DNA of 64,000 bases. Source: Zygnema cylindricum. Lineage: Eukaryota > Streptophyta > Zygnematophyceae > Zygnematales > Zygnemataceae. Positions 25,711 through 36,528 of the stretch are shown here, piece after piece (the stretch's first letter is position 1; each line of letters starts with the position of its first letter). The stretch spans positions 186,001 through 250,000 of the forward strand of contig JBBHKE010003080.1 in assembly GCA_037447655.1 (NCBI GenBank). Reading direction: 5' to 3'. Position numbers and translations under genes: made by a program. The notes below the pieces were generated by a model. The model was not told where the DNA came from. It ran no database searches and saw only the letters and a list, made by a program, of their open reading frames with translations.

Positions 25711-27544
25711 TAGCGATGTTGCACTAATAACAAGCGGTGTAGCAATCGACTTGGTCCAATTTGGTTTGTGCGGTCCGGTTTGGTTTTGGGTTGAACCGAA
25801 CCGTAAGAGATCTTTAGTAGACCGAGCTAAATCATGCCACTTTAAACCGCCAATGAAAATTGAAAGCCAAAGAAGCCGGAAAACTGGTAAGTCCTGTGAG
25901 AAACAGCCTCAGGCCAAACCAAGCCTACTCCACGTCATTCCGCGTTTCACAACACCTTAGTCCACCACAAGCCACAAATTTTGCTTGCCACAAAAAAAGA
26001 AAGAAAGAAAGAGAGAGGAAGAAAGGAAGAAAGGAAGAACATTTGGTTGGCTCTCTCCTAAGCATGTGCGTGAGTTTTTGAGGACGACGACTTTGATTTT
26101 CTCCGTTATTTTGAGTATTTCTTTTTATACGAAATTTCCCTTTGACGAAAGGTTTAAAATAAGTACCCCGCGTTGTATTGATATTGGAAGGAGAGGGAGA
26201 GGGAGAGGGAGTGAGATAGATACAAGGGAGGAGGAGAGGGAGAGGAAGAGAATTTGAAATTCACCAATGCCAACCATTCTCTCCCACAAATTTAAAATAA
26301 ACAATTGTAAAAATGTTGTCCGCAATTATATACAAAAAGATTGTATGCATTATTGTTCGCGACTAACAAGATAATATGACTGAACAAGACCTCTCGATGT
26401 GTTTTACCAATCTTCCACAAAATCTTCACAACTTTAAATTCCTGTACATGATTTTCCCTTTTTCGCAACGCTTCCACTTTTTCTAACCTATCATACGGTC
26501 ACAAAATTTCGATCTATGTTATCTTCCACTCTCCCACTCTGCCACTCTCTCAACTCTCTATCTCACTCTTCTCCCAAACTTCCACTAACAACATGTAACT
26601 TCTGTAGTTCAAACTTGAACTTTTGACTCGAGCATTATACTTATTGAAACCTAACAAGTAATTACTTATATACTTGTTAACATGGCTGTTTCACAAACTC
26701 CCTTGCTTTGTCCCCTTTTCATATTTTACTTATTCTACTGGATTCTCAAATCTCTCACCTTTTACTACCCTTCTTAAATTTTCCCCGCAATTTTTTCTTC
26801 CGGATTTTTTTCCCTTCACTGGCAACTGCAAAAGATTCGCTTACCGATACTTTGGTTTGCTTTTTCTTCTTCTTTTTTGAATATTTACTTCTAACCGGCG
26901 TTTCCTGCAAAACGTCGTTCCATGCAGATCTTCAGTTTTACCCTTTCCGTCTTAGTTTTCCAATTCAAGTGTATTTTTACAACCGTAAAACAAGCTCAAA
27001 CTAGATGATTCTTTTGCCCTCATCACATTTTCCAGATTTAAGAAAAAAGAGAATACGAGCAAAAAATATATGAAGTATAATAAAATGCACATTGCTATTA
27101 GTGCTAATAACACTGATTCGATCGAGACTTTTTTCGAAGAAAATTGCAAAACAGTGTTAATGACATTCTTTAAAGGAGTGGACGACAAGCCTCCACGTCG
27201 CCCTACACTAAATTGGTACACTATACATTCTAATTTTGCATTCACCCTAATAATTCCTTAATACTAACAGCGATGGGCAGTGTAGATTCACTGTCACCAA
27301 AGGGTTTTAAGGTTTTTGTCTTATTCAACTCAGAAATGAATGCCAACATATGCGTCTTGCCAGTTGCTTGACCAAGGTTTGTTTATAATAGAGCTTTTGA
27401 AATGGGTTTGTAATTCTTTTACGAACGAATTTACGTAATGCACACACTGTATTTTTATCACAGAACACAAAGTTTAGACCTAAAGTACGGTAATTGGTGG
27501 ATGATATGATATGATATATGGTATAATATGGTGCTTTTCCTCAC
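25711..27544. other. Unassigned region with purine microsatellites
   Basis: No gene is supported. It contains a GAAAGAAA/GAAAGGAAGAA tract near 25996-26037, a (GGGAGA)n tract at 26189-26249, a MITE-like right end (GCGATGGGCAGTGTAG, near 27270) and a GATATGATAT microsatellite near 27502. 3' exons of the minus-strand gene at 27545-29873 may lie here, but I could not place them. Confidence 0.4.
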
Positions 27545-29873
27545 CTCAATTTCCGGGTCCTCAAATGCTGTCACGTGTTTTATCTGACCACCATGGCTGA
27601 CATCTGCCTCGAAAAACAGAAATAATCAGGAGAGTTTTAAAATAATTGTAAAGTGAATTTGGATTGATGTGTGCCTCTGTTCAACAAAAATGAAAAAAAG
27701 AACGCAGCCAAGCATATATAAAAATACATGCAGTGAACTAAGGCTTTCACACACTTTTGTGATCGTCTTTTACCACCTATTAAATTTGAACAACTCTAAC
27801 CTAAGAACTAACTTGCATGTAAAAACATAGAGGATGAAGGCACAGGACGCATATATAATGCAAGTAACACTCGGCCCGGTTCAGTTCAGTTCGGCCGTGT
27901 TTTTTGCTGAACCGAACTAAACGGTTTAAAACCCGGTTTGGAAATCTCCGAGTAAACGAAACAGTTGGGTTTCGTCCATAGTTGTTCAATTCGTGCGATT
28001 TTTCCATTTTTTACGATATCTACGTATTATTCGTTAGTTTTATACTTTTCGTTAAAATTCGCTTAGTACTTTCTGTACGGAAAACTGAACGGAAAACTGT
28101 ACGGAATTTTTCAAAAAGAGTCGTTGCACCATTTGCGCGCGGTAAGTTTGAATTTCTGTAGACTGTCCTCCTCTACAGGGAAGCCGCCATTAAAACTCCT
28201 CTACAAGGATGCCGCCATTGCTGATGCCACAGAAGAGGCCACTGAAGCTGCCATTGAAGCCGTTGTTGAAGCATTTACGAACCTTGCAAGAAGCATCCAT
28301 GCCAAGAACTCGAGGAATAGAGTGGATTTTTAGGGTTAAGGGTTTTTTTTTTTGCTTCAACGTGAATGTTTCTTTTTAAATTATTGACATGTTATGTGGG
28401 CCCATGGTGAACCAACAGTGAGGCAGCCTGGTCGCTTGACAAGGCAGCCTTGTCGCTGGTTGGTAGGTCAGCGGTGAGACCGCCTCGTCGCTGGTTCAGC
28501 AACCAGCGACGAGGCAGTCTGGTCGCTGGTTCAACAGCCATGGTCGCTGGTTTGTGGTTCAGCACCGAGGTTGCCGTCGCTGGTTTTTTCACTTTCGCTG
28601 GTTTTTTACTTTTTTAGTTTTTTTACTGTATTGAAAATTTCAAATTTAAAATTTAAAAATTCAAATTTCGAAAAATGTAAGGAAACGTACAAATATATAA
28701 TCGGGTGCGCATTTTAACAAATTTTTCAAATCGATAAATGCGAAATGCACGTATTACTCGCGCGTTCGTTTCGTGCGTAATATGCGATTTGAACAACTAT
28801 GGTTTCGTCAAACCAAACCAGTCAAACCGTTAAATCGTTAATAACCCGAAAAAAATATAAAACAACACTAAAAAACGCTAAAAACCGTGACAGTTGTTTC
28901 GTCAAATTTAGCGTACTATTTTGTACATCATTCGTACATTAGTTGCTGTACTTTTCACACGTACCCTGTACTACTGTACAATTCAAACCGGTTCAAACCG
29001 GATTCAAATTTCAAGAACCGAACCACCAAAAAACCGGTTTTAGCTCAATTCGGTTGGGTTTCATCCCAAACCAAGACTAGTGCTAAACGCACGAGGCTCC
29101 TTTCCTTTTCTTATTCGCCTTTTCTTCCTTTCACATGGACCATCAAAAGTTGACGAACAGTACCCATTTTGAGCTTGCAAGCCACCTTTTTCAAAAACAG
29201 GCGTATTAATTCTGGACGTCCCAAAATTGTATATCTCTCACATTTAAACTTGCAAGACTGTTTACAAACCCCAGACACAGTTCAGAAACGCTCCTAAAAC
29301 CAGACCAACGCAATGCAGAAAGAAGCAAAACAGTTTCTCACCACCGATTAAGGACGCCTCTGCGTTTCTAACGGCTCGATCGACCAAATCAGGGTGTAAC
29401 TCGGAGGACAAACCGGCTTCGATTTTCCGTTGCAAAAATCGAGTCAACGCCGCGGCTTTGTTTGTTGCAATGGGACCTCCAGGATGTGCAAGTCTGGAAG
29501 GATACAAAGAAAGGGGGAAGGAGAGTGGGAGAGGGAGTGAGAATGGAGAATAGAGTGAGAAAGAATGGAGAGTGGGGAATGGAGAATGGGGAATAGAGAG
29601 GGAATGGAAAATGGAGAATGGTGAGAGAATGGAGAGGAAATGGAGTATGGAGAATTGCACGGAAATGGAGGGAGAATGGAGAGAGAATGGAGAGAATGGA
29701 GGACAAAGAGCATTATTTAGACAGCCATATAGAATTTACCGTGAAGGACGACTCCTACTTGACTGGCCCGAAGTGCTCTCACTTTGCCCTGCAAATCGAC
29801 TTGCTCTAAGAGCTCTTCGCTCATCCTCAGACAACGCCTCAATTTCACTTAATCTCACTGCAGTTGTTGCCAT
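27545..29873 (-). CDS. Unrecognised protein-coding gene, three exons, 3' end not found
   Basis: Three exon-like blocks read on the minus strand: 29873 to about 29763 (starts MATTAVRLSEIEALSEDERR), 29493-29342 (LAHPGGPIATNKAAALTRFL in its first half) and 27603-27545 (DVSHGGQIKHVTAFEDPEIE). The joins 29342/27603 (g then at, giving Asp) and 29763/29493 (donor CA/GTCAAG) keep one frame for about 107 residues. An alternative donor at 29759 breaks it. The charged, helix-prone N terminus and the ordered motifs look like a conserved intracellular protein, but I do not recognise the family. No stop codon is placed. Intron 2 (1.7 kb) carries a hAT-like insertion at 27977-28801. Confidence 0.6.
27977..28801. 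mobile_element. hAT-like non-autonomous element with 8-bp TSD
   Basis: Terminal inverted repeats are CATAGTTGTTCAATTCG on the left and, reverse-complemented, CATAGTTGTTCAAATCGC on the right. A perfect 8-bp direct repeat GTTTCGTC flanks it at 27969-27976 and 28802-28809. No transposase is visible. The internal frame around 28124-28333 (Ala/Glu-rich) recurs on the other strand at 55794-56054, so it is repeat sequence rather than a host gene. Confidence 0.85.
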
Positions 29874-32299
29874 AACGTGTTTTCTACCCTTTCAGAAACT
29901 ATATTTATACAAAAATATGCGTCCTTCCAGGAGATAAATTCCTCTTTCCGGAAATAAAATTACAGCCCGCCGCAAGTGTACCTGCAAACAGCAAAAGATC
30001 CGGAAAGACGGTGAAAAAAGAGTGAAGGGAAGAAATTTATGTTTTTGTTCTACTTCCGAACACAAAAAAGAATGACAAAATTGTATCACAAACCACTTAA
30101 AGCAATGCGCTAAATCTATCTGCTTGAAAAACATTTGCTATATACTCATGTTTAGGTTTGTCTTTCAAGAGGATTTCACATCCATTGGTTGCAACTGCAA
30201 TTCGAGGGATAACTGTTAAACGATTGTAAGCTTTAAAAGATTGTCCTTTAATTTAACACCATTCAATAGGTGAATAACACAAAGTTTGCAATGGACCAGC
30301 TAACAGATCGCACATTTCCTCTGATACTTTGGTATTGTAGAAATTCCCACATAAAAATGCTCAAAACGATGTGTAAATGGTTATAATGTGGAAGCTCTTA
30401 AAGCACAGTTGGTAATGCTTCCTTAAAATCCACCACTTTTCTGAGTCTTATTTTTGGACTTTTCTGAGATATGTGCCTCGTCTAAAGCCCCTAATAAATT
30501 CGACAATCAAATGGAAAAACATTCGGTAACAATTCCCCTCTCTTGGTATTCCATTGCATTTCATGAAGCATCCTTGTCTTTCAAACAAACGCCATAATTC
30601 ATTGAGGTACTAGACAAGCGTGAACTACACCGTGAATCGCTATTAGCATTAAGAAATTATTCGCATGAGGACTGTTCTAGAGTTAATTTCCATTTCAAAT
30701 GATGTGGACGATTGAAAAAAAAAATTACAATTAAGAACGCTATTTTGTGTTCAGAGGGGAAAAAAATTCGGGACGGAATTAGTGTTATTAACAATTGATA
30801 GCACCACGGTGTACTGTTAATTTGTCGCGTTACAGTGAAATACATCCTTTTTAACGTTTTAAGTGTTAAATTTGCAATTCGTGACAGTCATTATACCCTA
30901 TCTTGCCCTCCATTAAGTAGTTTTCGCACGTATTCTTTCCATTGCCTAGAGATTAGTGAGCATATACATTTCTAGGTTATCAGTAATCCACATCATTTTG
31001 ACCAAGTAATTGATGATTTGCAATCCGAACATGTTACATCACATGTCGTCATAAATTTCTACTCAAATCTGAACCCTAATTTAAGAAAAAAAAACCACGT
31101 TATGCAAAGAAATAATACACGAATAGAACTGCGAGCTGCTGTACATTCAAAACAGTACACATTCCAAACCACATTTATTTTATTTTTCTAATCAATTACC
31201 TCCATACCAATACTACGTTTTTAACCCCGAAACAAAAATATTAAACAGATTATCTTCTAGCCAATCCAGTTCCGTAAAACGACAAAAGTTAGATTTGAAA
31301 GTAGAGTGGCAATTACCTTTTTCTTTCCTTCAACGCCACCACGTCAAAGAGAAAACCTAAAGGTTTGGTGAAACCCTAAAAAAATGATGAAACCTTAAGA
31401 AATTGATCAAAGCAAGCCTACCAGCTAAAAATGGCCATGAAACCCTAAATGTTTGATAACCGTTGGACAAAAACCTAAAAAAGTTCAGCGTGAGTCGCTA
31501 TTCGTCAATGTAGAGTTGTGCATCGTATCAAATTATTCCGATACATCGCGATATGATATTTTTGCTATACAGTTCCCATAAAAGGTCGCAAAAGTCAAAA
31601 TTTTAGATAACCGAAACCGACCGTTTTTCTTTTTTCAAAATCTACGTACCCGACGCCCGACCGGGTTATGTCACGCTCCTAAATTGTTAACCATTACCCG
31701 AAACGCGTTTACAAAAAAAAAGTTAACCGAAACTCGATTTCTCGCGACTACCCGTAGCCGCCCGTACCCGAATAAGTACAAAATAAGTGGTACATCTTCC
31801 TTATACCTTCAACGATACCAATAGTATAAAGTACAATACTGTTGGATGGTATTGACAGTACAAAACCTTCAATTTTCTTCGTTTTTGCTTACCCGACCCT
31901 TCAATTTTCTTCGTTTTTTGCTTACTCAACTATAACCGTTTTTCTTTTTTTCCGTAAATCACCCGCCCGAATCCGCCCGACCTCCCAAATTTGGCAACCG
32001 AATGCGTTTTGGATCCGACGCGGGCGGTCAGTTAACGGTCGGTCACGGTTTCGGTTAACTGTTTGGGACCTCTGGTTCCCATCGCTATCAAAGTTAAGAA
32101 TTTAATACTTTTATGTTAAAAGAAAATTAGAATATACGATACAAATTTAGTTCAGACGCGGCAGATTATAGTCCACTTCCTCAAATAGTGTTGTAAACAA
32201 TATTAAATGAATTTTGGCCTAGAAAAGTCGCGACGGAATGACTCAGATAACGACGAGTAGTGTACCGTACAGTACTGTAAAGTACACTATGAATCGTTA
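29874..32299. other. Intergenic, repeat-derived, no gene seen
   Basis: Apart from the MITE at 30625-30814, this stretch shows no supportable gene. Around 31600-32080 it is rich in CCGACCGGG/CCCGACCC-like motifs, and 32135-32280 resembles the interior of the short TIR family (GTCCACTTCCTCAAATAGTG). Confidence 0.4.
30625..30814. mobile_element. Short TIR element (MITE), family ACACCGTGAATCG
   Basis: The left end has ACACCGTGAATCGCTATTAG and the reverse-complemented right end GTACACCGTGGTGCTAT. At 190 bp it is the most compact copy in the window. Confidence 0.65.
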
Positions 32300-32302
32300 T
32301 TA

Positions 32303-33081
32303 GGGTGCGTCTCCATGTACTTATAACTTAGAGAAAATACTGTTTTTTTTAGCGTTGATCTGGCGGACCCGTATTTCACACATCCCTATATGTAACAACG
32401 ACATAGTTACTTAAGGGTGTGACGGTTGTATACGCTGACAATGCTCGTGACGGCTGTCAACATCTACAATCTGTGATGACGCACTTTATTTTTTCTAACT
32501 GCGTGTGACGTCGTATGAGTTTTCGTGACATTGTAGACGTACCGCTTTCCAACCTATGCCCTTTCACGGTTGAAGAATATGCAATTTGCCTTTGCGTTGC
32601 CTAGCCGCTCGACGTGAAATGTCATCGGAATCTTAAAACCCCTGGCGAAATAAAATTCGTACAAGGCACAAACAGACAAAAAAAAACAAATTGTGTACTT
32701 TGCCTTGTCGTACCTGAACGCAAAAGGACAAAACATAGCGAATAGTGTACCTTTCGTCGTTGCTTGAATTCGTTTGAAATATTTGTAAAAAAAATTACAC
32801 GTGGTAATACGTGTTCCTATTTGTTTTTTGAAAATACTTTGTTTTAAAACACATCGTCCCTGTGTTTTAAAGAAAAGTTTGAAGATGAATTTTTTGGCGT
32901 GGAGGTGGGTCGAAGAAAACAAGACGACAACATGTAGTACATCATAAATTCGATGATGACGCAAAATGTACTTCTTATTTTTTCTATTTTTTTGTACGGT
33001 TAAAAATTACGTGGTATGGCTCTAAGTTTTACTGGAAAATGACAAAAGAAAACCCTTACTTTGGCACATGGAGATGCACCC
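32303..33081. mobile_element. PIF/Harbinger (Tourist)-like element, TSD TTA
   Basis: Terminal inverted repeats are GGGTGCGTCTCCATGT and, reverse-complemented at the right, GGGTGCATCTCCATGT. They are flanked by TTA at 32300-32302 and 33082-33084. TIRs beginning GGG with a TTA/TAA target duplication are typical of Harbinger. At 779 bp, with no DDE transposase or Myb-like frame seen, it is non-autonomous. It sits inside an outer repeat whose ends are ACACTATGAATCGTTATTA (32284) and AATAGTGATTCAAGGTGTA (ending 33281). Confidence 0.85.
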
Positions 33082-33865
33082 TTAGTGCTAATGTTTTTTC
33101 CGTCTCTTAAAACATCTTTTCTCCATACACACTTGTCCAATTGTAAATCTGACGGTTGTGATTGAAATCTAAGATTCTTAGCTTTTGATTGGCGGTCTTT
33201 AATTAGAAATCAGACAAGTGTGTATGCAACAAATTTGTTTTGAGTGGCGTTAATTCTTTTAACCCTAATAGTGATTCAAGGTGTATAGTGTAGCGTTTAG
33301 GAAGTCAAAACGCTTCAGCTTCTATGACGCAATGCTATACTTCATGCGATACTCTTTCCAAGGAAAAATTTGGTACATGCCGTTGTTTGACACTCGGAAC
33401 CGGTGCACATGAGCAAATATCTACACATGCATACATACACATTAAACACATGCACATGAAAACAACTATTGTAAATACTAAATAGAGCACACGACAAAAA
33501 AAGAGACTGCAATAGTGATGCTTGATTCGCCTCTTTTTGTAACCTTATTGCCGTGCTTTTGATGAGACTATGTCCCATTGGTGATCGTATTTACCTGGAC
33601 CGTACTTAGATGTACCTTAAGTAAAGGCTCTCTATGTATCCGATTAAGAGCACCCGTGGTGATTGGGTTTGATAAAGCTTCGATGTACATAATAACTTGC
33701 TCGAATCTAATGTACTCATTGAGCTGAAAACTTTTTGCGACATTTTGAATAGTGGCAACTAACAAGTTATAGTACTGTAGCTCCATTGTGATTTAGGAGT
33801 CATAATAGGAGGTAACTATGGTATTGCTAGTTCCTCTACTACTATTTTCTCCGGTAATTTGTCAT

Positions 33866-34129
33866 CTCCACTAGAAGCGGTCTAGTGAGTCGTTATAGAA
33901 TTAGAAGGGGTTATAGACAATCTAAGGGACATGACTCAAGTAAATCAACATCTACTAGGAGCGAAATAATGAGTCATCGTAGAATTATAAGGGGTTACAA
34001 ACAATCTATGGGACAAGACTAAAGTAAATCAACATCTACTAGGAGCAGTCTGGTGAGTCGTCGTAGAATTATAAAGGGTTACGGATAATCTAAGGGACAA
34101 GACAGAAGTAAATCAACATCTACTACGAG
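33866..34129. repeat. 84-bp minisatellite array, left part
   Basis: About three units of 84 bp (cores TAAATCAACATCTACTAGGA and GTAGAATTATAAGGGGTTAC). The array is interrupted by the retrotransposon and continues at 41904. Confidence 0.9.
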
Positions 34130-35097
34130 TGTAATAGGATCTCCTACCTCTCAGAAAATCCCATTACTACAAACAATTCCAACCACACATTCCACACATT
34201 GGAAAATACACATCCACATTGGAAAACACTCACATAAGGATAAACTTTAATTGAAAAGAAGCTTCTGTCCACATAACATTAGCTTGGTCTCTTGCCCTCG
34301 TGGCTCAACCCTTCAATTTAAAGTGTTTCCTCTACTCTCCACTCTTAATAATTCTATCTCTTAACTACTAAAACACTATTTAGTTAGTAAGAGATTTCAA
34401 TGCAAAATGCCTTTTCTCCAATTTGGTATTAATCGCTCAGGACCAAGATCAGCCGGAATTTCCACAAACTTTTCCCAAAGGAAAAGATGTCTACTCTCCT
34501 CTTACACTTCACTATTTATCCATCATCGCCCTGGACTCGCCAGGCCAGAGTCAACGCTCCGTTTTAACAGGCTTTTACCTGGGCCAATCATTGATCAGCA
34601 AAGACTCAGACTGACCAATGCAAAAACGTGCGAAATCTCTTACTCACTACTTAGCACTTTACTAACCAATCAAACGTTACGTTTCACTACGTAACATTTA
34701 CGTGCAAAAGTGCGCGCCAAACGAAACGCGACTTCGCACGATCGTGCGTAACAAATTTCGCACGCGAAACTTCCTACGAAATTCCTTTAAGTAAAAGTGA
34801 CGTTTCGTACTAAAATTTGTACGAAACGAACCACCGTGCATACTAAACGTTTCATTAGAACTTTATGAAACGTACACACGTAATTTCGGTACTAATTTGA
34901 CCCTTAACCCGTTTCAATGATACCCACTTGTTATTTAGACCCCACGCTGTCACCTAAATGCACCCATCGCTATAACTTTTAAAATATAACTCCAAATAGC
35001 GTGATTCTTTTGCGGACGTCTACCAAATTTAGTACTCTATAATCATAACACCTAAATATCCCTTTATAAACAAGTTCGATCCGCTATTGCTGTTACA
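34130..35097 (-). repeat. 3' LTR of the Ty3/gypsy element
   Basis: 968 bp, the partner of 40936-41903 at a fixed offset of 6806. The only differences I found are in its last 30 bp: AAACAAG versus AAAAAAG, and ATTGCTG versus ATTGATG. Confidence 0.97.
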
Positions 35098-35110
35098 TCA
35101 TCCCCTCCTT
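35098..35110 (-). other. Polypurine tract of the retrotransposon
   Basis: Read on the minus strand, AAGGAGGGGATGA lies directly before the 3' LTR, the position where plus-strand DNA synthesis is primed. Confidence 0.8.
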
Positions 35111-35145
35111 ATTTTTAACTGACCTCAGTTAAACACTTTTAATTT

Positions 35146-36453
35146 TCAAGACGGCACTTCTATATTATTATCCCTCCAATACCTCTGTAAAAACTCAGAA
35201 TTTTTATCCTCTAAAGTCAACTCATCTTCAGGCCTTCCTAGATAATGCACTTGCCAGAATATAGTATTACCAACCTTGAACCGTTGACCAACCCAATCTA
35301 TTACCCATCTGTGGACTTCAGGTTCTATAATTATTGAGGGATCCAATTCCAGTTCTCTTTCTGTTGGTCGAAGATTCGCTGGTTTCAGTTGACTGATGTG
35401 TATCACAGGATGAATTTTTGTTGAAGGCGGAAAGTCCAATTTGGCAGCAACTGACGATATCATCTCGATTACAGTAAATGGTCCAATGTACTTAGGGGCA
35501 AATTTCCCCGTAGGATCCGATTGTCCCTCAATCTTGCACCTGTAATGAGTTGTAGAAAGCCAAACCTTGTCACCTGTGCGTAACACCCAATCACCCCGTT
35601 TGCGGTTAGCATTTAATTCTTGCCTCCTTTGTGCCTCCACTAATGAATCTCGGACAGTTTTCCAAATTGTTTGAACGTATTCCCAAAACTCTGTTCCAAA
35701 ACCCCTATTTTCTTGAGTGACTCCTGTTATTAAGTCCAATGCTTCTCTAGGTTGGTATCCGTATGCAACCTTAAATGGCGAGAATCCTGTACTAGCATGT
35801 TTACATGAATTGTATGCAAATTCCATTAATGGTAGTTTAGATTCCCATGTGTTCTGAACTCCACTACAAACAGTCCTAAGCATTTCCTCTAGTGTGCGGT
35901 TCATCCTTTCTGTCTGTCCATCTGTCTGAGGATGATAAGCGGTACTCATTTTCAATTCAGTGCCTAAATTTTGTTGCATTTCTTTCCAAAATACAGATGT
36001 AAATTTAGAATCCCTATCACTGACTATAGACAGGGGAACTCCATGATGTCTGACCACGTTGTCAAAATATAACTTTGCAATATCTACAACTGAATGAGTA
36101 GTTTTGCAAGGGATAAAGATTGCCATTTTACTGAACCTATCGACTACGACCATGATATTGTCATTTCTTCTAGATGTAGCTGGTAACCTGACAATAAAAT
36201 CCATATTGACAGATTCCCATGGTCTTTCGAGGATATCTAAAGGTTTTAAGAGACCTTTAGGTTTCTGGTTACTAGGTTTACTCTGTTGGCAAGGGACACA
36301 ACTTTCCACGTGATTCGACACCTCCTTTGCCATCCCTGGCCAAAACAATCTACTCTGCAACCGACTAAGAGTTTTAACTAGACCAAGATGTCCTAAATGT
36401 TCATGGGCTACCTGTAAAAGTTGTTTTCTCAAGTCTCCCATTTCAGGATGCAT
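35146..36453 (-). CDS. Retrotransposon integrase with chromodomain-like tail
   Basis: About 435 residues are in frame. The N-terminal zinc-binding module shows HEHLGH and CVPC. The catalytic core has the DDE residues in MDFIVRLP, VSDRDSKF and QTERMNRTLEE, about 35 residues between the last two. The C-terminal part runs through HPVIHISQLKP into a region with WQVHYLGRPEDELTLED, like the chromodomain that targets chromoviruses to chromatin, although the aromatic cage is not obviously complete. It reads in the same frame as the RT segment but is separated from it by a 75-bp stretch read in another frame. Confidence 0.95.
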   Translation of the reverse strand: MHPEMGDLRKQLLQVAHEHLGHLGLVKTLSRLQSRLFWPGMAKEVSNHVESCVPCQQSKPSNQKPKGLLKPLDILERPWESVNMDFIVRLPATSRRNDNIMVVVDRFSKMAIFIPCKTTHSVVDIAKLYFDNVVRHHGVPLSIVSDRDSKFTSVFWKEMQQNLGTELKMSTAYHPQTDGQTERMNRTLEEMLRTVCSGVQNTWESKLPLMEFAYNSCKHASTGFSPFKVAYGYQPREALDLITGVTQENRGFGTEFWEYVQTIWKTVRDSLVEAQRRQELNANRKRGDWVLRTGDKVWLSTTHYRCKIEGQSDPTGKFAPKYIGPFTVIEMISSVAAKLDFPPSTKIHPVIHISQLKPANLRPTERELELDPSIIIEPEVHRWVIDWVGQRFKVGNTIFWQVHYLGRPEDELTLEDKNSEFLQRYWRDNNIEVPS

Positions 36454-36528
36454 AACCTATCCCCTGTTTGCAAATACAGTAAACCATCTTCTATTCTAAA
36501 GTTTTTGACATGCCTCTCATTCAGTGGG

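Noticed and set aside
28124-28333. Ala/Glu-rich small protein gene
   Set aside because: It sits inside a hAT-like element and has a diverged relative in another such repeat. It is kept only as a repeat-internal frame.
34407-34694. 95-residue frame repeated identically at 41213-41500
   Set aside because: It lies inside both LTRs. Its duplication reflects LTR identity, and there is no sign of coding constraint.
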